DNA of 64,000 nt from Paenalcaligenes sp050487225 (GCF_050487225.1 NZ_JBKQGY010000001.1:930001-994000); one strand, 5' to 3'. Positions 14,978 through 23,182 are shown, numbered from the stretch's first letter. A program made the numbers and translations. The notes: generated by a model from the sequence alone, not told the origin.

Positions 14978-16368
14978 ACTGCCTCCACAAACAACAGCGC
15001 CGGGCACTCTAACAAAGCACGTATGCGTTGAATGAACTGTGCCGCATCCATACCATCTACCACTCGGTGATCAAAGGATGACGACAAGTTCATCATTTTT
15101 CGTGCCACTACTGCACCATCTTTAATAACCGGACGCTCTACGATGCGGTTCACACCCACAATCGCCACCTCGGGGTGGTTAATAACAGGGGTAGCCATTA
15201 TGCCGCCCAACGGCCCCAAGCTAGTCAGCGTAATGGTAGAACCCGATAGCTCGTCACGCGCTGCACGCCCTTCTCTGGCCACTCGTGCTAACCGGACGGT
15301 TTCCTGCGAAGCCTGCCACAAATCCAACTGATCCGCATGGCGCACCACTGGCACCATCAACCCCGTTTCAGTTTGCGTGGCGACCCCCATGTGTACGGCA
15401 CCGTAACGATGGATGATTTCTGCCTCATCGTCATAACGCGCATTCATCTGCGGAAACTCTCGAAGGGCAATCACCATCGCCCGCATAATAAACGGCAACA
15501 ATGTGAGCTTACCTTTGTCTTCCCCATACTCGTGATTCAGCTTGGCGCGTAGGTTTTCTAGCTCGGTCACATCCAGTTCTTCTACATAGGTGAAGTGTGG
15601 AATGCGTCGTTTAGCTTCCTGCATTTTTTGAGCGATTTTTCTACGCAACCCTATGACTGGAATGTCATCTATACGCTCGTCATCGTGCAATACAGGCTGA
15701 CCATGCACACGTACACCACGACTAGCCGTAGACGACTGCTGCATGTAGGCATCTACATCTTGATGTGTAATCTGCCCAACAGGCCCGGTAGCAGGCACAT
15801 ATTGCAACTCAATGCCCAGCTCCCATGCGCGTTGGCGCACGGCTGGCGATGCCAAAGGCTTAGCGCCAGTAGGTCTCGCCGCACCACCGGGTGCAGATAC
15901 TGTACGTGCTGTTTTGGGGGTACTGCTGCTCACAGGCAATGCTGTGTTAACCGCTGTAGCAACGGCAGTTGTTGAACTTGCCGGCTGTGCAGCAGTGGTT
16001 GCCGCAGACACCGTAGCCGACGACGTCACCGCTGCTGTCGCCGAAGTTGCTGCATCCGTCGCTGCCGATTGTGCGGCACTGGCAGGTGCTGGTGCTGCCG
16101 AAGCCGTCGCACTCACGTTGCCCGCACCTTCCACTTCTAAGCGTATGAGCTCAGACCCTACGGCCATCACTTCGCCTATCTCGCCACCCAACGCGACCAC
16201 CACCCCACTCACCGGAGACGGTACTTCTACCGTGGCTTTATCAGTCATCACATCAGCAAGGATTTGGTCTTCGACCACGGTATCACCCGCTTTGACATGC
16301 CAACCCACCAACTCAACTTCTGCAATGCCCTCGCCTATGTCTGGCATTTTAATGACATGTATACCCAT
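14974..16368 (-). CDS. bkdB: Branched-chain 2-oxoacid dehydrogenase E2 (dihydrolipoyl acyltransferase)
   Basis: The 464-residue core subunit has three parts. A single lipoyl domain spans residues 1-80, with the lipoylated Lys44 in TDKATVEV. A long Ala/Thr/Ser/Val-rich flexible linker (about 85-160) leads to a peripheral subunit-binding domain (SPAVRQRAWELGIELQYV). The acyltransferase domain ends with the catalytic HRVVDG motif. It transfers isobutyryl, isovaleryl or 2-methylbutyryl groups from E1 to CoA in Val, Leu and Ile breakdown. The ATG at 16368 overlaps the E1beta stop as TAATG with AGGAGG 6 nt upstream, which fixes the start and excludes a longer 471-residue version. The linker is unusually repetitive in simple Ala/Thr/Ser content. 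Confidence 0.93.
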   Translation of the reverse strand: MGIHVIKMPDIGEGIAEVELVGWHVKAGDTVVEDQILADVMTDKATVEVPSPVSGVVVALGGEIGEVMAVGSELIRLEVEGAGNVSATASAAPAPASAAQSAATDAATSATAAVTSSATVSAATTAAQPASSTTAVATAVNTALPVSSSTPKTARTVSAPGGAARPTGAKPLASPAVRQRAWELGIELQYVPATGPVGQITHQDVDAYMQQSSTASRGVRVHGQPVLHDDERIDDIPVIGLRRKIAQKMQEAKRRIPHFTYVEELDVTELENLRAKLNHEYGEDKGKLTLLPFIMRAMVIALREFPQMNARYDDEAEIIHRYGAVHMGVATQTETGLMVPVVRHADQLDLWQASQETVRLARVAREGRAARDELSGSTITLTSLGPLGGIMATPVINHPEVAIVGVNRIVERPVIKDGAVVARKMMNLSSSFDHRVVDGMDAAQFIQRIRALLECPALLFVEAV

Positions 16369-17444
16369 TATTGACCTCCTGTGTGACATTGTCTGGCGGT
16401 AGGTAAGCTACCTAATACGCGTTTGTAGGCGTCGTGTACACGTTGAGGGCTAGGGAAATAATGCCACTCGTGCAAATGCGGATACGGCACATCCCACCCC
16501 GCCACACGCTCTATAGGTGCTTCCAAATGGTAGAAACAATGCTCTTGCACCAAGGTTGCCAATTCGGCACCAAACCCGCTGGTTTGCGTGGCTTCATGCA
16601 CAATCACACAACGGCCGGTTTTACGTACTGACTCAGTAATGGCGTCTAGGTCTACTGGCCACAACGTGCGTAAATCGAGGATTTCAGCATCTATACCCGC
16701 CGCATTCGCCGCCTCTAGTGCCACATGTACCATTGTGCCGTAGGTTAAAACGGTCAGCGCTTCGCCGGGTTGCACAATAGCGGCTTTATCCAAAGGAATA
16801 CTGTAATAGCCCTCAGGCACTTTACCTTTTTCATGCTTGGACCACGGCACGATAGGCCTGTCGTGATGCCCATCAAAAGGGCCGTTATACAAGCGTTTGG
16901 GCTCTAGAAAAATAACAGGATCGTTATTTTCAATGGAGGCAATCAACAATCCTTTGGCATCATAAGGATTGCTAGGCATTACCGTACGTATACCGCTCAC
17001 GTGGGTAAAGAAAGCCTCTGGGCTCTGACTGTGCGTTTGGCCACCAAAAATCCCGCCCCCGCACGGCATGCGTATGGTTAGGGGGGCTGTAAATTCGCCC
17101 GCCGACCTATAACGCAAACGGGCCGCTTCTGACACAATTTGGTCGGTGGCTGGATAAAAATAATCGGCAAATTGAATTTCTACTACAGGGCGCAAACCAT
17201 AAGCCCCCATGCCTACTGCGGCCCCAACAATGCCGCTTTCAGATATGGGTGCATCAAACACACGGGTTTTGCCATACTTGGCCTGCAAGCCTTCTGTACA
17301 TCGAAATACGCCACCGAAATAGCCTACATCCTGCCCAAAAACCACCACGTTATTGTCGCGCTCTAACATGACGTCCATGGCTGAGCGCAATGCTTGGATC
17401 ATGGTCATATCCACCAGATCGTGCTCGTGTTTGTGCTGTTCCAT
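16368..17444 (-). CDS. bkdA2: Branched-chain 2-oxoacid dehydrogenase E1 beta subunit
   Basis: The 358-residue protein is the transketolase-like beta chain of the thiamine diphosphate E1 component (MTMIQALRSAMDVMLERDNNVVVFGQDVGYFGGVF, EIQFADYFYPATDQIVSEAARLRYRS, and the C-terminal EATQTSGFGAELA). Together with the alpha chain it decarboxylates 2-oxoisovalerate, 2-oxoisocaproate and 2-oxo-3-methylvalerate. Its length is normal. The start is the ATG at 17444, two bases after the E1alpha stop; a longer frame extending to 17486 would overlap E1alpha and lacks family support. The stop overlaps the E2 start, indicating translational coupling. Confidence 0.93.
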   Translation of the reverse strand: MEQHKHEHDLVDMTMIQALRSAMDVMLERDNNVVVFGQDVGYFGGVFRCTEGLQAKYGKTRVFDAPISESGIVGAAVGMGAYGLRPVVEIQFADYFYPATDQIVSEAARLRYRSAGEFTAPLTIRMPCGGGIFGGQTHSQSPEAFFTHVSGIRTVMPSNPYDAKGLLIASIENNDPVIFLEPKRLYNGPFDGHHDRPIVPWSKHEKGKVPEGYYSIPLDKAAIVQPGEALTVLTYGTMVHVALEAANAAGIDAEILDLRTLWPVDLDAITESVRKTGRCVIVHEATQTSGFGAELATLVQEHCFYHLEAPIERVAGWDVPYPHLHEWHYFPSPQRVHDAYKRVLGSLPTARQCHTGGQ

Positions 17445-17446
17445 GA

Positions 17447-18679
17447 TTACACCCCCGCCTGTTGACGCTGATGCTGCAAATGCCACGGCGTATGTTCGTA
17501 CACGTCCTCAAACATACTAGCTGCGCTAATGACCTGTTCATTTGCCATGGTCCCAAAAGCTTCTGCTTCTTTCTGAGCAGCCATGACTTCTTCCAAGGCT
17601 GCTTTTTCAGCCGCTTCGTGCTCTGCATCAGACCAGATACCTCGCTTAATCATGTACTGTTTTAAGCGTGCGATAGGATCCCCTAACGGGAAATGCGACC
17701 AGTCATCAGCAGGCCGGTATTTGCTCGGGTCGTCTGACGTAGAATGCGGGCCTGCACGATACGTCACCCATTCAATTAAGGTGGGGCCCAGATTGGCACG
17801 AGCACGCTCGGCCGCCCATTTGGCCACTTCGTATGCCGCGATAAAGTCGTTACCATCCGCCCGTATAGACACAATTCCACTGCCCACGCCACGCGCTGCA
17901 AAGGTGTTATTCTCACCGCCCGCAATGCCTTGAAACGAGGAAATCGCCCACTGATTATTCACGACATTAAGCAGCACTGGGGCCTGGTAAACGTGCGCAA
18001 ACGTTAGTGCAGTCTGATAGTCAGAGGCCGCTGTCGCACCATCACCAATCCATGCAGACGCAATGCTGGTGTCGTTTTTGATGGCAGACGCCATCGCCCA
18101 ACCTACTGCTTGAATCATCTGCGTCGCCAGGTTGCCTGACAGCGAGAAAAAACCTGCGTCACGCACCGAGTACAACACCGGTAACTGACGACCTTTCAAA
18201 CGGTCTTTTTCGTTGGAGAACAGCTGACACATCATATCGACCAACGACACGCCTTGCGTGATCAACAAGTTTTGTTGTCGGTACGAGGGGAAACACATAT
18301 CGCCTTTGGCCAGTACCATAGACTGGGCCACACCAATGGCTTCTTCACCCAAACTTTGGGTATAGAAAGACATTTTCTTCTGGCGCTGTGCATTGACCAT
18401 ACGCGCATCGAACACACGCGTTTTGATCATGGCTAGCATGCCTTTGAGCAGCAGCTCTGGCGCAAGTTCGGTGGCCCAAGGGCCTACCGCTACGCCCTCG
18501 TCATCCAGCACACGTACTAAGCCATACGCTAAATCGACAGTATCGCGTGCTGACACATCTAAAGGGGGTTTTGCTGCTGCACCAGCAGGTTGTAAATGCA
18601 GATAAGAGAAGTCAGTAGCATGACCTGGACGGCCAGAGGGCTCGGGTACATGCAACCGTAATGCGGGGGTTTGTCTCAT
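17447..18679 (-). CDS. bkdA1: Branched-chain 2-oxoacid dehydrogenase E1 alpha subunit
   Basis: The 410-residue protein has the exact length of typical Bkd E1alpha chains. It binds thiamine diphosphate through GDG (212-214) and NN (241-242) about 30 residues apart, and has the conserved YRAGPHSTSDDPSKYR loop that in mammals holds the regulatory phosphorylation serines. The N-terminal block MRQTPALRLHVPEPSGRPGHATDF matches bacterial Bkd proteins and fixes the start at 18679, with GAAGGCGAG just upstream; an ATG 54 nt earlier is less likely. It is the first gene of the operon. A 17-bp palindrome (18768-18784), 89 nt upstream, is a good candidate operator for a BkdR/Lrp-like regulator, though no such gene adjoins. 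Confidence 0.93.
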   Translation of the reverse strand: MRQTPALRLHVPEPSGRPGHATDFSYLHLQPAGAAAKPPLDVSARDTVDLAYGLVRVLDDEGVAVGPWATELAPELLLKGMLAMIKTRVFDARMVNAQRQKKMSFYTQSLGEEAIGVAQSMVLAKGDMCFPSYRQQNLLITQGVSLVDMMCQLFSNEKDRLKGRQLPVLYSVRDAGFFSLSGNLATQMIQAVGWAMASAIKNDTSIASAWIGDGATAASDYQTALTFAHVYQAPVLLNVVNNQWAISSFQGIAGGENNTFAARGVGSGIVSIRADGNDFIAAYEVAKWAAERARANLGPTLIEWVTYRAGPHSTSDDPSKYRPADDWSHFPLGDPIARLKQYMIKRGIWSDAEHEAAEKAALEEVMAAQKEAEAFGTMANEQVISAASMFEDVYEHTPWHLQHQRQQAGV

Positions 18680-18767
18680 ATTTTTCTCGCCTTCGAAAAA
18701 ACTTGTGGATTTTTCGTTGCTACTTTTATGCACCGCTTGATGAGCAGTAAATCAATCATCGCTCATC

Positions 18768-18784
18768 TTTGAGAATTTCTCAAA
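18768..18784. promoter_or_regulatory. 17-bp perfect palindrome upstream of the bkd operon
   Basis: TTTGAGAATTTCTCAAA has two perfect 8-bp arms around a single central base, about 89 nt upstream of the E1alpha start codon. Its AT-rich TTGAGAA/TTCTCAA form resembles Lrp/AsnC-type sites, and BkdR in Pseudomonas is an Lrp-family activator. The regulator is not encoded next to it. Confidence 0.6.
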
Positions 18785-18915
18785 TCGATCATCGTTGGCA
18801 AAAAATAACGCCCGCGCTCTACGCTTACACCCCTTGGGATGGAATACGGTAACCCCCTGCTACCACCGCTGTACTCACTGTATAAAAAACACTTGTCTAG
18901 TTAGTTCATTCAGTT

Positions 18916-18931
18916 TAGACTGAACAGTCTA
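18916..18931. promoter_or_regulatory. TetR-like palindrome upstream of the GNAT gene
   Basis: TAGACTGAACAGTCTA has perfect 7-bp arms (TAGACTG/CAGTCTA) with a 2-nt spacer and lies 28 nt before the GNAT start codon. It overlaps a second dyad, TTCAGT-TTAG-ACTGAA (18909-18924). This symmetry is typical of TetR-family operators. No regulator gene is adjacent; the nearest TetR gene is 6 kb away and has a different dyad in front of it. Confidence 0.5.
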
Positions 18932-18958
18932 TTATTAAAATACAAAACTCTGTACGCT

Positions 18959-19822
18959 ATGCTCTCCGCCATCACCTTGCCCACTACGACAGCACACAGC
19001 GCCTCTACCGCCACAGATTTGCAATCCGCCACGTCAGAATTATGGCGTGATCCCAATGCCCCCAGCGCGCACACTCAGGCACAATTTGCCGATGTCATTA
19101 ATCAATACTGGCAAGAGCCTTTCGTTGGACGCACAATCTACAGTGATGAACACCTACGCATCGTCATTAATCCTCAGTTGGATGCCGACGAAGGCGTAAC
19201 AATCCTACACACACTGAGCAATACACACACCGCTATTGCCCTACTGCCACATATTGCCGAAGCACTGCATAGCCACGGTGTATTGCATAGCAGCGAGGGG
19301 CTCACCGCAGACCGCATTCGTATGGCGCTTGCTGAGTTAGGTATTGTGATGCACGGTGCTGACTGCCTGTATTACGTCCCCAACGATGTCCGGCAGGCTT
19401 GGCTTAACGAAGCAGAAAACTCCGCTATCCGCCAACTGTCACCCGACGATGCCATGTTATTTGCCGAATTGGAATACCACACTAGCGATGACGATTTGGA
19501 CATGGCACAAGTGGCTATAGACGACTGGGCTGCTTTTGGCGTGTGGGAAGAACAAAATGGCACACTGGTTGGTGCAGCCAGTATTTACCCATGGTGCAAT
19601 GCGCCCATCCTAGATATAGGAATATTCACCCTGACTACCGCACGCGGCCAAGGACACGCCACCCAATTGCTACGCGCTGTGGGCCGTTATGCCATGGCAC
19701 ACCACTACGAGCTGCAATATCGCAGCCAAGCGGACAACCACGCTTCTATTGCGCTGGCTGAAGCGGCGGGATTAGCGTTATTTGGGTATTGGGAGATCCC
19801 TACACCCCACACCCCCACCTAA
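18959..19822 (+). CDS. GNAT family N-acetyltransferase with unusual N-terminal extension
   Basis: The 287-residue protein has a GNAT acyl-CoA domain in its C-terminal part (about 170-280): SIYPWCNAPILDIGIFTLTTARGQGHATQLL contains the R/Q-x-x-G-x-G/A pyrophosphate-binding loop, and NHASIALAEAAGLALFGYWEIP is the usual final strand. It would transfer an acetyl group from acetyl-CoA to an unknown amine. The first 160 residues form a second, degenerate domain of mixed alpha/beta character (VGRTIYSDEHLRIVINPQLDADEGVTILHTL) seen in some bacterial GNAT proteins. No clear ribosome binding site precedes the ATG. The gene is divergent from the bkd operon and carries its own palindrome. Confidence 0.75.
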   Translation: MLSAITLPTTTAHSASTATDLQSATSELWRDPNAPSAHTQAQFADVINQYWQEPFVGRTIYSDEHLRIVINPQLDADEGVTILHTLSNTHTAIALLPHIAEALHSHGVLHSSEGLTADRIRMALAELGIVMHGADCLYYVPNDVRQAWLNEAENSAIRQLSPDDAMLFAELEYHTSDDDLDMAQVAIDDWAAFGVWEEQNGTLVGAASIYPWCNAPILDIGIFTLTTARGQGHATQLLRAVGRYAMAHHYELQYRSQADNHASIALAEAAGLALFGYWEIPTPHTPT

Positions 19823-19888
19823 CACAAGCCCTACCAGTCTCACGCACTACCGCTTGAAACGCCTGCAGACCGGTAAAGGTTCTGTCGT

Positions 19889-20410
19889 TTAGGACTCTGT
19901 TGAAGAAGGAGAGGAAGCCACTGGCAAAGCCCAGCCAGTTCCCGCCAATTTTGTTTTTAAGGCTTCTAGTGCTTTCACAGTTTCTATATGAAAGTCTTTG
20001 GCGGCTTGCACGCGCGCGGTGGCTTCTGCCGGTAAATCACCGTGCGTTAACAGCTCATCCACATAGCCATTAAAACGTAGCGATTCGCGTATGCTGTGCT
20101 CTATAGCCAAGGTAAACGGGTTGCTATGCAACTGGAAAAAATCTTGCCGCTTTCCGCGTACAGACACGCGCTCAATGATGCCCACACGCTCTAGCAATCG
20201 CGTGTTGGTGCTGATACTTGCCCTACTGGCCTGCAAGCGCTCGGCCAATTCCGCAAAGCTAATTGGGCCACCATCCAACAGAAAAATGCCTATTAAGCGG
20301 CCCGCAATACGCGGCATACCGCTGGCCTCAGCTTGTAGACCATTACGCTCTATAAACTGTTCCCTAGCGTGTTGGCTGGTGGAGATTTCGTCAGTCATGT
20401 CATCACTCAT
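19889..20410 (-). CDS. GbsR/MarR family transcriptional regulator
   Basis: The 173-residue protein has a winged helix-turn-helix (PRIAGRLIGIFLLDGGPISFAELAERLQASRASISTNTRLLERVGIIERVSVRGKRQDFFQ) followed by a helical dimerisation region, as in GbsR-type regulators. GbsR controls choline/glycine betaine genes in Bacillus, but many relatives control efflux pumps or membrane stress. A perfect dyad TTGGGA-N8-TCCCAA lies 7 nt upstream of the ATG and suggests autoregulation. No ribosome binding site is visible between the dyad and the start, so the dyad might overlap a leaderless or very short 5-prime region. The target genes are unknown; the gene immediately upstream is a remnant. Confidence 0.82.
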   Translation of the reverse strand: MSDDMTDEISTSQHAREQFIERNGLQAEASGMPRIAGRLIGIFLLDGGPISFAELAERLQASRASISTNTRLLERVGIIERVSVRGKRQDFFQLHSNPFTLAIEHSIRESLRFNGYVDELLTHGDLPAEATARVQAAKDFHIETVKALEALKTKLAGTGWALPVASSPSSTES

Positions 20411-20416
20411 TATTCA

Positions 20417-20436
20417 TTGGGACAAGTTTATCCCAA
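20417..20436. promoter_or_regulatory. Operator-like palindrome upstream of the GbsR/MarR gene
   Basis: TTGGGACAAGTTTATCCCAA has perfect 6-bp arms and an 8-nt centre. It sits immediately in front of the start codon and is a likely autoregulatory site of the MarR-type protein. Confidence 0.55.
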
Positions 20437-20465
20437 ACCCGTTGCTTCAAGTGCGTGATGATCGA

Positions 20466-20605
20466 TTACTGATTGTAGAGCTGAAATAAACGCTCACTCG
20501 CGGATAATCCCCACCCTAAATTTAACGGTTGGTCTGCAGGCTGAACTTCAGGAGCCATGCTCGACGACACCGTAATGCCGACTCGGAGCATAAAATAATT
20601 GCAAG
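20466..20605 (-). pseudogene. Degenerate C-terminal copy of the neighbouring secreted protein gene
   Basis: The end of this frame reads VGITVSSSMAPEV and then NLGWGLSASERLFQLYNQ before a stop. The adjacent gene ends SVEVSSTFFPDI and then DVAWAIKANKRLYQLYLQQ. The order of similar residues (VSS, P, W, KR/ER-L-QLY) and the spacing agree, so this is the tail of a second, tandem copy. The upstream portion of the frame, back to 20696, is not homologous and overlaps the end of the intact gene. Only the last 45 codons or so survive. Confidence 0.6.
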
Positions 20606-20626
20606 ACATCTGGATGACAACAGTTG

Positions 20627-21232
20627 TCATGTGCGAGCCGCTGTTAACTGCTGCAGATAGAGTTGGTATAGACGCTTGTTCGCCTTGATCGCCCACGCCA
20701 CATCTACGTCAGTCAAGATATCAGGAAAAAAAGTGGAGCTAACTTCCACACTGAGATTATCAACCACCAGTTTGGGCGCGTGCACACCCAGTTCATCCTC
20801 CAGATCTGCTATGGGGTACGGAAACCATACCCATGCATTACCAAACACGTCTTCTATCACATCGTGAACAGCGCCTGTTGCCTTAGCTTCTTCTTTGCTT
20901 GGCAATGCTGGATCCCGCTTAATCTCGGCCGTGATTAACCCTATGCTGGCGGCATAATCTTTTGCGGTGATCAGTTCTTTGCCTGCCATATCCAACTTCC
21001 AGATACACAACCGGCCTTCGCCACGAGGTGTATTAAAGTATCCCTCTGTCGCCTCTGGATTCACAATTTCTATCATGCTAATGACAGGTGCACCAATGCT
21101 ATAGGCCATTGCCGCGCAGTCAGGAAAATCCACTGCTGAAGCATGCACATTGCCCACCACACACAACATCCCCATCGTCAGTATTTTTGTAAATAGCTTC
21201 ACTTCCACCACCTTTTTTACCAACTTGACCAT
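20627..21232 (-). CDS. Exported protein of unknown function
   Basis: About 201 residues: a lysine-rich n-region, a hydrophobic core (ILTMGMLCVVGNVHA) and a cleavage site at VHA-SA indicate a Sec signal peptide, so the product is periplasmic or secreted. Two cysteines in the mature part (DFPDCAAM and GRLCIWKL) may form a disulfide. The rest is an alpha/beta domain ending in a helix (AIKANKRLYQLYLQQ). I do not recognise a family. The ATG at 21232 is preferred over a GTG at 21241; GAGG lies about 11 nt upstream. A degenerate duplicate of its 3-prime end follows directly downstream, showing a past tandem duplication. Confidence 0.7.
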   Translation of the reverse strand: MVKLVKKVVEVKLFTKILTMGMLCVVGNVHASAVDFPDCAAMAYSIGAPVISMIEIVNPEATEGYFNTPRGEGRLCIWKLDMAGKELITAKDYAASIGLITAEIKRDPALPSKEEAKATGAVHDVIEDVFGNAWVWFPYPIADLEDELGVHAPKLVVDNLSVEVSSTFFPDILTDVDVAWAIKANKRLYQLYLQQLTAART

Positions 21233-21333
21233 AACGCCCACCGCCTCGACGCTGTAGCTGCTCCCTTATTGTTATGCCAATATCGCTCTTGATGAGAGCG
21301 GAGCCACATACGTCACCACGTTATTTATTGCTT

Positions 21334-21750
21334 TTAATACAGCGAAGCCAACGCTGTTTTGGCGTGGTCCGTTAAGGACTTTTTCTGACGTGTCTGCTTA
21401 TCTGCCAACACAATCACTGTTTTCGCGACCGCCGCGCAAACGTCCCCTGAAAAAATCACCTGCTCGGTAGTAAAGGAGCTGTTGCCGATGTGGGTCACCT
21501 TGGTGCCTATCACTACAGAACCTGGCCAGTTGATTTCTGCTAGATAGTCCACGGAAATATGCGCCAACATGAACATGCTGTTTTCATGGTCCAACCCGTA
21601 TTGAGGATCAAACAAAATGTCTACCCTACCCATTTCAATCAACGTGACATATACCGCGTTATTTACATGCCCTTGCGAATCCGTATCACGGAAACGCAGT
21701 TTTTCTACGGTATGAACAGGGTAATCTTTTAAATCGTAATTCTTTTTCAT
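21334..21750 (-). CDS. Acyl-CoA thioesterase of the 4HBT (YbgC/FadM) type
   Basis: The 138-residue protein is a single hotdog-fold domain. RFRDTDSQGHVNNAVYVTLIEMGR holds the catalytic Asp and the family motif RxxDxDxxGHVNNxxY, as in 4-hydroxybenzoyl-CoA thioesterase relatives. It hydrolyses an acyl-CoA in the cytosol; chain length and head group are not predictable. The ATG at 21750 has AGAG 4 nt upstream and gives the normal family length; an in-frame TTG 21 nt earlier is not needed. It stands alone on its strand, with no fatty acid gene nearby. Confidence 0.87.
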   Translation of the reverse strand: MKKNYDLKDYPVHTVEKLRFRDTDSQGHVNNAVYVTLIEMGRVDILFDPQYGLDHENSMFMLAHISVDYLAEINWPGSVVIGTKVTHIGNSSFTTEQVIFSGDVCAAVAKTVIVLADKQTRQKKSLTDHAKTALASLY

Positions 21751-21946
21751 TGTCTCTTTATATCCGTGCAACAGTCACTATCTATAACAGATAGGCAGAA
21801 CGTTAGGGTTACCTCTGCCCTAATTTTCTATGCATACTCATAGGGCGATATCCATACACGTAGCTTCTCACCTATCTGCAGATCCAGCATCGCCCTTTAT
21901 ACTACAAAGCAACCCCATTACGTTGCTGTACCCATAGGGAAACATC

Positions 21947-22339
21947 ATGAGCGCTGTCAGCATACACACCGTGCTAGACCAATTATTGAACCAACAACAT
22001 TTGCCTTTAGAAGACGTCATAAATCGCCACTTCAGCCCACATTACCGACAACGCACCAATGGTGTTTGGGATGACCATGCTGCTTTCAGTCAGCACATAC
22101 GTAAACTGCGCGAAGTGGTAGAGTCAGTGCGTATTGAGGTACTGGACGAACTGCACGACGGTAATCGTTATGCCGATAGACACTGCGTCTATGTGACTAA
22201 GCGCGATGGTTCCACCGTGGTGCAAGAGGTATATTTGTTTGGCGAGTTAGATAGCGATGGCCGTTTTCTACGCATAGAAGAAACAACGCTAATGCTAGAA
22301 GGTGCTGAGGCTGACAGAAATATAGGCAGTGTGAAATAA
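21947..22339 (+). CDS. NTF2/SnoaL-like small protein
   Basis: The 130-residue cytosolic protein has the alpha+beta cone outline of SnoaL/NTF2-like proteins: an N-terminal helix (VLDQLLNQQHLPLEDVINRHFSPHYRQRTNGVWDDHAAF) followed by strands ending in an acidic pocket (VQEVYLFGELDSDGRFLRIEETTLML). Family members may be isomerases, cyclases or ligand-binding proteins. AGGGAAAC precedes the ATG. It is one base away from the ankyrin gene that follows and forms a two-gene operon with it, so the two products may act together. No catalytic residues can be assigned. Confidence 0.72.
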   Translation: MSAVSIHTVLDQLLNQQHLPLEDVINRHFSPHYRQRTNGVWDDHAAFSQHIRKLREVVESVRIEVLDELHDGNRYADRHCVYVTKRDGSTVVQEVYLFGELDSDGRFLRIEETTLMLEGAEADRNIGSVK

Positions 22340-22340
22340 G

Positions 22341-23171
22341 ATGACAGACGACAACTCATTACTGTATGCCTGCGTCATCAACGACCTAGCCTTGATCAAC
22401 GAGCGATTGATCAACGTAAAACCCGCGCAGCTAAAAAAGAGTACGCAAGAAACCGGCACGCCATTACATGCCGCTGCGCTGAATGAAAACAAAGAAGCCG
22501 TTCGCCTGTTACTGCAAGCTGGTGCAGACATTGAACTGGGTAATTTCCTACGCAATAACGCCATGCTGGCATGTATAGCGGCAGGCAAACTGAGCATGGC
22601 CAAATTCTTGATAGAACAAGGCTCTGACATCAATAAAAAAGGCTGCCAAAACCGCAATGCCTTAAGCCAGTTGCTGTGCTATGCGTGGGATAGAGACTTT
22701 GCCAACTACTTGGTAGAGCAAGGCTGTGATGCCACCCAAACCTCACGCGACAACTACAGTTTGTTGAACGATGCCGCGTGCCAAAACAATGGCGATGCCA
22801 TTGAGTTCTTTCTGCAATTTCCGGTAGAACCTGCGCATCTGAGCTCTGCTTTGTGCTGGGGAATCATCAAAAACTCCCCTACCGCCGTCCAGATGCTCAT
22901 TGAAAACGGGGCCAGTCTAGACGAGATGTACGCCACCCGAAAAGGCTTAGAAAAAGGGGCGTACCATTTAGCTGCGCTACACGAAAATGGCGTGGAGCTC
23001 ATTCAACTGCTGCAACGGCACGGCCTAGATTTCTCTCAAGCCCCAGAACGCGCCACAGTAGTCAGGCTAGATAAAACCAAACTCAGCCCCTTGGAATACG
23101 CCAAAACGCATTTCGCCAAATGGCCTGAGGCTAGCTATTTGGCGAAAAATATTGCAGCGATGGAAGCATAA
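22341..23171 (+). CDS. Ankyrin repeat protein
   Basis: The 276-residue protein consists of about six or seven ankyrin repeats. The best-conserved are TGTPLHAAALNENKEAVRLLLQAGADIE (about 39-66), NAMLACIAAGKLSMAKFLIEQGSDIN and GAYHLAALHENGVELIQLLQRHGLD. It has no signal peptide or membrane segment, so a cytosolic protein-binding role is likely. The start codon follows the upstream stop by one base, so translation is probably coupled to the NTF2-like gene. Ankyrin proteins of this size in bacteria often act as immunity or inhibitor partners, but nothing here proves that. Confidence 0.85.
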   Translation: MTDDNSLLYACVINDLALINERLINVKPAQLKKSTQETGTPLHAAALNENKEAVRLLLQAGADIELGNFLRNNAMLACIAAGKLSMAKFLIEQGSDINKKGCQNRNALSQLLCYAWDRDFANYLVEQGCDATQTSRDNYSLLNDAACQNNGDAIEFFLQFPVEPAHLSSALCWGIIKNSPTAVQMLIENGASLDEMYATRKGLEKGAYHLAALHENGVELIQLLQRHGLDFSQAPERATVVRLDKTKLSPLEYAKTHFAKWPEASYLAKNIAAMEA

Positions 23172-23182
23172 CGGCTAGCGCA

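Noticed and set aside
15800..16130. Possible low-complexity repeat array
   Set aside because: This is the Ala/Thr/Ser-rich linker of the E2 gene, a normal flexible segment between lipoyl and subunit-binding domains.
21842..21896. 8-bp inverted repeat AGGGCGAT/ATCGCCCT upstream of the NTF2-like gene
   Set aside because: The arms are 39 nt apart and short, no T run or regulator is evident, and chance cannot be excluded.
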